Assembly (NCBI GenBank): GCA_012295275.1
Contig: CM022673.1
Coordinates: 15,741,310 to 15,771,309, forward strand
Length of the DNA stretch: 30,000 bases
Source: Chrysomallon squamiferum
Taxonomy: Eukaryota > Mollusca > Gastropoda > Neomphalida > Peltospiridae
Reading direction: 5' to 3'
In this document: positions 23,204 through 30,000 of the stretch, one piece after another
How the letters are laid out: every line of letters starts with the position of its first letter
Numbering within the stretch: the first letter of the stretch is position 1
The notes under the pieces: model-generated
Databases searched by the model: none
What the model was told of the DNA's origin: nothing
Seen by the model: the letters and a program-made list of their open reading frames with translations, nothing else
Program-made: the position numbers and the translations under genes

Positions 23204-23330
23204 ATATGTGTGTGTGTGTGTATACGTATTCTTATCTGTATATCTGTGTGTATATTTGTATGTGTGTATCTTTGTATATGTGTATCTTTGTATATGTGTA
23301 TTTTTGCATATGTATACCTGTGTGTGTTTG
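23204..23330. repeat. Degenerate TG/TATATG stretch
   Basis: GT units are followed by repeated GTGTATCTTTGTATAT-like pieces at roughly 18-bp intervals (about 23260-23310). Cys/Val/Tyr-rich frames are by-products. Confidence 0.85.
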
Positions 23331-23668
<338 letters not shown>

Positions 23669-24139
23669 GTATCTGTCTGTCTCTTTCTATTTCTGTCGCT
23701 CTCGATCCGTCTATGTATCTCTCGTTCTTTTTTTATCTTCAAAATGTATTTCTTTCTTTCTTCTGTTTTTTCTTAAATAAAATTCTTCAAATTGTAGTTT
23801 TTACGCTTTGCTAAGTGGTTTCACTAAGTGAACTAATATAAACAGTTTTATTTATTTATATATGCATTCATTACAGAAAACTTTTTCAAAGTGCACAGGC
23901 TTTTGTTTGTAAATTATCAAGTGCATTTTAAGGGCAGATCCAACTGATTATTAAAAGTATATATACAATAATTATCTACAGCAGGAGGAAAAGAAAAGCT
24001 CTTCTCTTCCACACCATTCATAAAACGTTGTGTTATTTGTGTTTTTAATTTCTCTTTATTTTTTATTTCTTTATTTTATTTTTTATTTTATTTTAATTTA
24101 TGAAGTAAAAAATACATTTTAAAAAACAAAACAAAAAAG
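23669..24139. other. AT-rich unique DNA, nothing identified
   Basis: An ATTTT-rich stretch lies at about 24050-24100. No gene is recognised. Confidence 0.5.
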
Positions 24140-24740
24140 CCCTCGCCGTTCACAAAATAACATTAAACTCGTGTCGATGCTATCAAACTGTTTCAAAGGT
24201 TAAACGAACACCATTTATCGAATTTCACAGTCCGACCGCTATTAACGGATTCTGTTTCGCAAAATGACTATATTTTATAAAAACAATTTCTGGCACAACG
24301 AAACTAAAATATATTTAAAATAACAAACAAAGGCCGCCTGTGAATAAAAAAAATTAATTATTTTTAGATTTTTTTTATTTTTTTAAAATTTATTTCTTAT
24401 CATCGACCACCCTGTTTTTAAAGCACTCTTAAAATCCGCTCTTATCACATCGAAACATCTTGTTTTAACCTGTAAACCAAAACCGCCTGTTTATAAAAGT
24501 AATAAATCGTACGTTTTTTTAACCACGAACTCCCGTTTATCAAAGTCTTTAAAACAATCTCTTACTGTCAGTAATCAATTAAAATGAAAACATTTAAAAA
24601 TCGTTTAAAACAACATCCATTTGCGAAAAACGTGCTCAGTCAGTGTTATTTATTACTACTAGCAGAAGTATTTGAATGATGATTCATCGTGAGAATTAAC
24701 AATTCACAACCTATCATTAAAGGCCACCTGCGTATAAAAG
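24140..24740. repeat. Degenerate repeat field with CCGCCTGTTTATAAAA-like core
   Basis: A core close to CCGCCTGTTTATAAAAG recurs, diverged, near 24142, 24208, 24235, 24333, 24407, 24483, 24529, 24615 and 24722. The spacing is about 45-110 bp. The clearest copies are at 24333, 24483 and 24722. An older tandem array decayed by mutation is the simplest reading. No named family is recognised. Confidence 0.55.
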
Positions 24741-25370
24741 TGTTCGTACATTAATTACAATTATTCAGGTGCCTTCTGTAATGAAGTTCGACCATACATG
24801 TTGTGAAAAAACCGCTTAGCTTCATTATTTTTTTTCTTCTTTTTTTTTTTTATTTTTTTTTCTTGTTTACTCGCATCTCATTACTCTGGAAATGCGGTTA
24901 CGGTAAACATATGTGAAGCAAGGTGTGCGGTTTAGCAGGAATTAATCGTAGAATGGTTGCTAATTATCAAACAGATCTTTTCATTTCGATGTGCAGTGTG
25001 TACCGACCAGCAGCCTCACTCTGTTGAATGTCATCACAAACATGCGACAGATGACGCCTTGAAATCAGGACATTAAGTCCTTGGTGTAAAAAGAAAGAAG
25101 AAATACAGACAGTGAGTGTGTATGAGACAGAGTGTAAGAGAAAGAAAAAATAGACAGAGAGAAAAAGAGAGAGAGAGTGGGGGGAGAAATAAAGAAAGAA
25201 TAAAAGAATGTATGAATGGAAGAGAGTGAATATGTATGTATGTGAGTTGGTGTGGTGCGTGCGTTTGTGCGTATGGTTAATTTAACTGGAGAAAAAGGGA
25301 GAACGGGAAGAAAGAAGCAAAGGCAGTGTGTGTACATGTATCTTTGTGGATCTGATAGAGATTTAAAAGT
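24741..25370. other. Unique DNA with purine-rich patches
   Basis: T runs occur near 24828-24862 and GA-rich sequence at about 25130-25200. No coding signature is visible. Confidence 0.5.
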
Positions 25371-25456
25371 GTGTGTGTGTGTATCTGTCTGTCTGTCTCT
25401 CTCTCTGTTTCTGTCTGTCTATCTCTCTCTCTATCTCTGTCTGTCTCTCTCTCTCA
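25371..25456. repeat. (GT)n and CTGT/CT compound repeat
   Basis: A short GT run is followed by alternating CTGT and CTCT units, similar in kind to the block at 5069-5187. Confidence 0.95.
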
Positions 25457-26219
25457 CAGACATAAACATGAATCTCTGTCAACCACTTTGTCTTAACTAA
25501 CAGGCTACAGATCTGTTGATCTTTGGTCGCATTCATTTACTGAAAGTAACTGTCCCTAGCTTTTATATCAAACTGTTTTGTTTTGTTACCTAATTAGAGC
25601 AAGTAACATTAACACGGTTACGTATCTTTGACATTGTCATCAGCTTTAATTTGCATGATGATTCTACATAAAACTACATTAAATAAACTTCTGTATAATT
25701 TTAATTCGAAAGTGACAGAAAAGAGACATTTAGAATCTTTTTCAGACATTTTCGAGTAAACAAAAAAGGCGGAAAGTCATCTGAACAATTTAACCCCAAA
25801 AAATTATTTATTATTTAATTTTTTGAACCAATGAAGATTACAAATCGTAAATAAACATAAAAGCTCAATAAATTTGTGTCTACTTATTAAAAAAAAATAA
25901 TTAAAAAAAAAAAAAACAGCCAAAGTATTTTTAGAAATATTTAATCGATTAAAAAACAGAAGAAGAAAAAAACTTTTCTAAAATGTGAATGGTGAATAAA
26001 TCTTTCACTTGAAGCTTGAAATGGCGTGAAAACAGCCATAAATGAATTTAAATGGTAGTAACCTAATAGTCTCAGTTTTGTTGTGCATATGATTTGAAAA
26101 GCTGGTTACTGCCAATCTTTCACCGATATCCATTTCACAATTCATCAGTTTTCTTTCCTATTTTAGCTGCTCAATTACACGCACATCGCTTTAAAATTTC
26201 CTCATTAAATACTTTTATA
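25457..26219. other. Unique AT-rich DNA, nothing identified
   Basis: No coding, RNA or element signature is recognised. Confidence 0.5.
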
Positions 26220-26340
26220 CATGCGCGTGTATATGTGTGAATATATGTATGAGTGTATGTATGTATTTATTCACTTTCACACACGCACGAACAAACACAC
26301 AGACACACGCACACACAAACACACATAAACTTGTGTGCAC
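26220..26340. repeat. TG/TATG-rich arm followed by CA-rich arm (imperfect inverted repeat)
   Basis: GTGTATATGTGTG-type sequence (about 26226-26266) is followed by CACACACGCACG-type sequence (about 26277-26328), with a short AT-rich centre. The arms are partly complementary and could extrude as an imperfect hairpin. Confidence 0.8.
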
Positions 26341-26946
26341 ATTTATTCAGTTGCACACTAGAAGGCTTTCTGCACACTATCCAGGCCCAATTTTTTTTTT
26401 CTATCATTAAATATTAAAGTTATTTTTACATTTATATTCTGCAGTCATCTGAACCGATCTTGTCTAATTCGTTTTGCATTTTTTACCTAACCAAAACGCC
26501 TCCTCCCCTGTTCTGAAATTGAATCCGGCCCTGAAAATCTGCAACATTCGAGGGCTGACACGTGGTTTCGTGTTACAGGTCCTCTTGGTTTACCGAAGCG
26601 TCACGTATCGCATGCGTACATGCAAGCACTTCATAAAGTACGTATCGTATTGCGTATCACGGGGACAGTAATTGTGCATATGCAACCCTTTCGGTTCGAC
26701 GAACAACACTCCTAACTTCAAAAAAACCCCTAGGTATACATTACCCTAAACATTTTACTATTTTTACATATGTTGATAATAATAATAAGAAGAAGAATAT
26801 AAGTTGTTTTTGCATCTATTTAATTGCCTTTTTTCTTCTACTCCTCTGATTTTTGCTTATGCGATATTCATGTTAAATGTTAAATATTATAGTAAAAAAA
26901 AACATACCATAAAGTAATATTACGTGACTATTAATATTTATTTGTT

Positions 26947-26948
<2 letters not shown>
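26341..26948. other. Unique DNA with a possible transposon end
   Basis: A segment ending AATCCGGCCCTG at 26533 reads CAGGGCCGGATTCAATT on the minus strand, which resembles a DNA-transposon terminus. CAGGCCCAATTTTT at 26382 could be the opposite end, but the 8-bp flanks match at only four positions. A GC-richer stretch at 26540-26700 has an open frame that begins at TTG and no recognised family. Confidence 0.3.

Positions 26949-26978
<30 letters not shown>
26949..26978. repeat. Poly-T run of 30
   Basis: This is the longest mononucleotide run in the window. Confidence 0.97.
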
Positions 26979-27563
26979 CTCGCCAAACAGATGCTGAATA
27001 TTCAGTTTTTATAACGTTAATTTGACTGATATTCTCTGAACCCACGATATTTTATGACATCAGTCCGTCGTAGAAACCAATGAAATGACAGAGTAAGAAT
27101 CTGAAGAAATGTTTTAGAACTGTGTACAAGTAGTGTTGTCAGAAACTACTCGAAATAAACAGCAATACCAATCTTCTCTTGAGTTTTCGGTACGATGAGT
27201 CCCGTCATTATGAAATTAATTAATTTATTTAAAAAAATAAATAAATAAAATTTAAAAAAAAAAAAGTTTTCTCTAAGGGAAACTATTTTCAATCAAGTAT
27301 TTTGCATGTGTGAAATTATGTAATTTAAATCTGATCCATAAACACCTACAGAGTCAAAACGACATGCAGATTTTGGGGTAGATAGACAAATAATTACATT
27401 AAATATACATTACTGCGTGTGGGCTGAAGGATGGTTTTTAAGTCTGAATAATAAAGCTAATTTATAAACATATTTACACCCATCTTAGTTAGTTCAAGGC
27501 GCATTCAGCAAATATTAAAGTGTTGAATGAAAACTTATGTTTACTGCCTCGTCAGAGAGAGTG
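26979..27563. other. Unique AT-rich DNA, nothing identified
   Basis: A short AT-only inverted stretch lies near 27218-27262. No gene is recognised. Confidence 0.5.
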
Positions 27564-27737
<174 letters not shown>

Positions 27738-28242
27738 GGAAAGAGAATCGGAGCGTTATTGAGATAATTTTTAAATATCAAATAGTTGGGTTTTTTTCTT
27801 GTATACAGCGAAGGTGATAACAGGATTTAGAGCCAGTTACGTATTTACATATTCAGTTTACTTGTGGTGCACCTGGGCTACATTCAACAAGTACACGACA
27901 CATGTAACAAAATAGAAGAAAAAAGTTATCTGTGCCTATTCAAAACGAGTTGTACTTACGTACGTAGGTGTCGCTATAGGAGTGCAATATGTGTGGTATT
28001 CTGGGCTGTAGATACTAGTAAGCGGTGAAATATCTAGCATTGTCGTGTTACTATGCAGGATACAGTTTAAAAATACCGCTCGTATTACGAGTGTAGCACC
28101 TTTCGAGGATGTTGTTTCGAGTCCTAGCCCTAGCAAGGATGTAAATGAATAATATGTGATATATTATTACAAAAATGTGGTTATTTGGGAATACTTCCCT
28201 ATTTCTTAAGTATGGGTATTCCCAATGAATCACCCAAACTTT
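27738..28242. other. Unique DNA, nothing identified
   Basis: Mixed sequence. Minus-strand frames of 60-66 codons overlap each other without family resemblance. Confidence 0.5.
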
Positions 28243-28274
28243 TTGTTGTTGTTGTTGTTGTTGTTATTATTATT
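28243..28274. repeat. (TTG)n passing into (ATT)n
   Basis: A short TTG run followed by ATT units. Confidence 0.95.
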
Positions 28275-28851
28275 TGTTTGATAAATTGTTATTATCTTCT
28301 TAAAAAGCCTCTTTTTTATATGACTATTTTGTGTGTACATGTGTGTATCTGTGTATGGCTTTGTATGTATGTTAGTGTGTGAATATGTTTGTGTGCGTAA
28401 AATCTCGATTTTGATTTTATTTGACACATGTTAATAAAATATAACCCGGGTGCCTTGAAAATGTGCATTAACAATTAACAGAAATGTGAGAATTATTGAT
28501 TTTCTTTCTTTTAACTGATTCTGTTGTTGTTTTTTTGAAATATTCTAACGCCATATATACATGTTGTTTATGTCAAGGGTAATGTGGCTTCGTGTAAGTG
28601 ACTATAGTAGCTTATAAATTATTTTACTTTATTGCAACGCACCAAAGGAATTATTTTAGAATTTACTTTCGGAACTTACATTTAAATATATTAAATCACG
28701 AATTGTGCAACATGTAGTATAGTTAAATGCGTTCCTGAGTTTATGACGCAATATATCAATCTATTTGTAGCCGAACTTTGCAAAATTAAAAAGGATTGAC
28801 ATTTTTGTTGGAATTTTGTACTTGTTTTTATTTTGAATTTATTTTGTTTGC
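28275..28851. other. Unique AT-rich DNA, nothing identified
   Basis: A degenerate TGTGTA stretch occurs at about 28330-28400. No gene is recognised. Confidence 0.5.
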
Positions 28852-28996
28852 TTTTTTTTTTTTTTTTTTTTTTTATCTCTGGCAACACTGTAACCAAGAA
28901 TGCGCAGTGACCCATCAAACGAATTATAAATAATAATTTATTTAAAAATAAATAAATATATAAACAAATAAATAAAAATAAAATAAAATAAATTAA
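28852..28996. repeat. Poly-T run of 23 and (AAAT)n stretch
   Basis: A T run occupies 28852-28874. A unique piece of about 50 bp follows, then AAAT/AAATAA units (about 28930-28996). Confidence 0.92.
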
Positions 28997-29445
28997 ATGC
29001 TTGTAATGTAGATTGTAGTCTTTTAATTACTTCCCGTTCCTATTATTTTTAAAAATTAAATCATTTTTCCCCCCTCTCTCTCTCTCTCTCTCAGTTTCCG
29101 TCTATGTATTTATTACACATGAATCATTCTGTTTTCAAAATTCGAATACATTAATTCAGGTTATAAATAATTCACGATTCTAACACACTTTACGCCACGC
29201 TGTGTTCACCCCCACACCCCGCTGACTTCTAAATATAACCACGTGCAAAAATAGTCCTCTCCCTAAAACCATCATATAAATACTTCTGCATTGTAAAAGT
29301 ACCGCACGCACTGATCCGTAATAGACTGTGACAAAAAAAAGCGCTACAATAATATACACGTTATAAAAATACTAATAAATATGCTAAAATTTCAATGTGT
29401 ATGGTCGACAAATAAAAGCGGAGACTCAGTCTTTCGTGACTTTGC
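28997..29445. other. Unique AT-rich DNA with a short CT run
   Basis: A CT run lies at 29073-29092. Otherwise no feature is recognised. Confidence 0.5.
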
Positions 29446-29470
29446 TTTTTTTTTTTTTTTTTTTTTTTTT
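29446..29470. repeat. Poly-T run of 25
   Basis: A pure T run followed by ATT-rich sequence. Confidence 0.97.
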
Positions 29471-29657
29471 AATGATTATTGTTATTATTTAGAGTTTGAA
29501 AATGGTAATGTTATTTATATATTCCGATACAAAAAATAAAAAAGCAAATTATTTTTTTTTTTCTTTATTTGAAATTAGTTATTACTTGTAAAATTACTTC
29601 TAACTTTTAATATATATATACATACATATTTACAATACATAAAAGAGTAATATTTCA

Positions 29658-29659
<2 letters not shown>

Positions 29660-29732
<73 letters not shown>
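29660..29732. repeat. (CT)n tract, 73 bp
   Basis: Pure CT dinucleotides; frames across it are repeat translations. Confidence 0.99.
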
Positions 29733-29734
<2 letters not shown>

Positions 29735-30000
29735 CTATAAGAATATAAAAACAAATGTCCAAAAATAATTTTCCCCAACGTTATCGTTTACATGACATCA
29801 TATTTACACAAACACTTGGATACGTCCATACAATCACTACATACCATGAGAAGTAAACAAAGAAAACGACTGCAACAAAATATATTTTCGTCGTTACTTA
29901 AATTCGTTGACGGGTGTCCACTAAGATAAAGAAGCCAGCTTAAAGTGTAAATAAACACGACGTTTCAACAGCCTCTGTGCATGTTCCACTGGGAGGACGA
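29733..30000. other. Unique DNA at the window edge, nothing identified
   Basis: No coding exon, RNA gene or element end is recognised up to the end of the window. Confidence 0.5.

Noticed and set aside
26474-26671. GC-richer open frame as exon 2 of the signal-peptide gene
   Set aside because: It begins at TTG. No acceptor joins it in the required phase, and it overlaps a transposon-like end.

Overview
The window looks like gene-poor, AT-rich chromosomal DNA from a metazoan nuclear genome. Very long dinucleotide tracts (GA/CT, GT/CA, TA), trinucleotide tracts (ATT, TAG/GTA, ACT, ATC, CTT) and tetranucleotide tracts (CATA, TATC) recur every 1-2 kb. There are no prokaryotic-style packed genes, no rRNA, no recognisable tRNA and no CRISPR array. 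The texture resembles coleoid cephalopod (octopus-like) DNA, but that is an inference from repeat style, not from a diagnostic gene. Almost every long open frame is either a translated microsatellite (Ser-Leu, Arg-Glu, Ile, Asn, Tyr or Val runs) or a chance frame with a non-ATG start.

The one stretch that reads as a gene lies on the + strand between about 21.5 and 22.8 kb. A local CpG-rich segment (21541-21860) carries a CRE-like site, a GC box and a CCAAT box. It is followed by a T-rich, probably intronic stretch ending in a good 3' splice site (AG at 22284-22285). Then comes a leader with two short upstream ORFs, and a short coding exon (22751-22811). That exon encodes a classic signal peptide ending in Ala-Asn-Ala and stops at a near-perfect splice donor (G|GTAAGT). 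I read this as the 5' end of a gene for a secreted or membrane protein. Its remaining exons probably lie beyond the right edge, past an intron of more than 7 kb. I do not recognise the protein.

Layout: 1-4.2 kb, unique AT-rich DNA with CT, ATT, ATTTT and TAG arrays. 4.28-4.64 kb, a degenerate minisatellite of about 30-37 bp. 5-6 kb, CTGT/GT/TA/CA tracts. 6.5-7.1 kb, a possible worn hAT-like fragment, then a CTT-ATT-ATTT compound tract ending in a strong G-quadruplex motif. 7.9-12.4 kb, TA, GA, GAT, CT and ATT tracts in unique DNA. 12.4-12.73 kb, a cluster of AGGTCA-type nuclear-receptor half-sites inside a degenerate repeat. 13.9-17.4 kb, ATT, GTA/TAG, ACT, CATA and GT arrays. 17.8-19.3 kb, four long CT/GA tracts. 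20.45-20.83 kb, a degenerate tandem repeat. 21.5-22.8 kb, promoter and first coding exon. 22.8-30 kb, probably intron 1, with a second degenerate repeat field (24.14-24.74 kb) and more microsatellites.

I found no convincing new multi-gene system. The most useful leads are the unidentified signal-peptide exon with its promoter, the four degenerate repeat families, the AGGTCA cluster and the G-quadruplex/triplex-prone compound tract.
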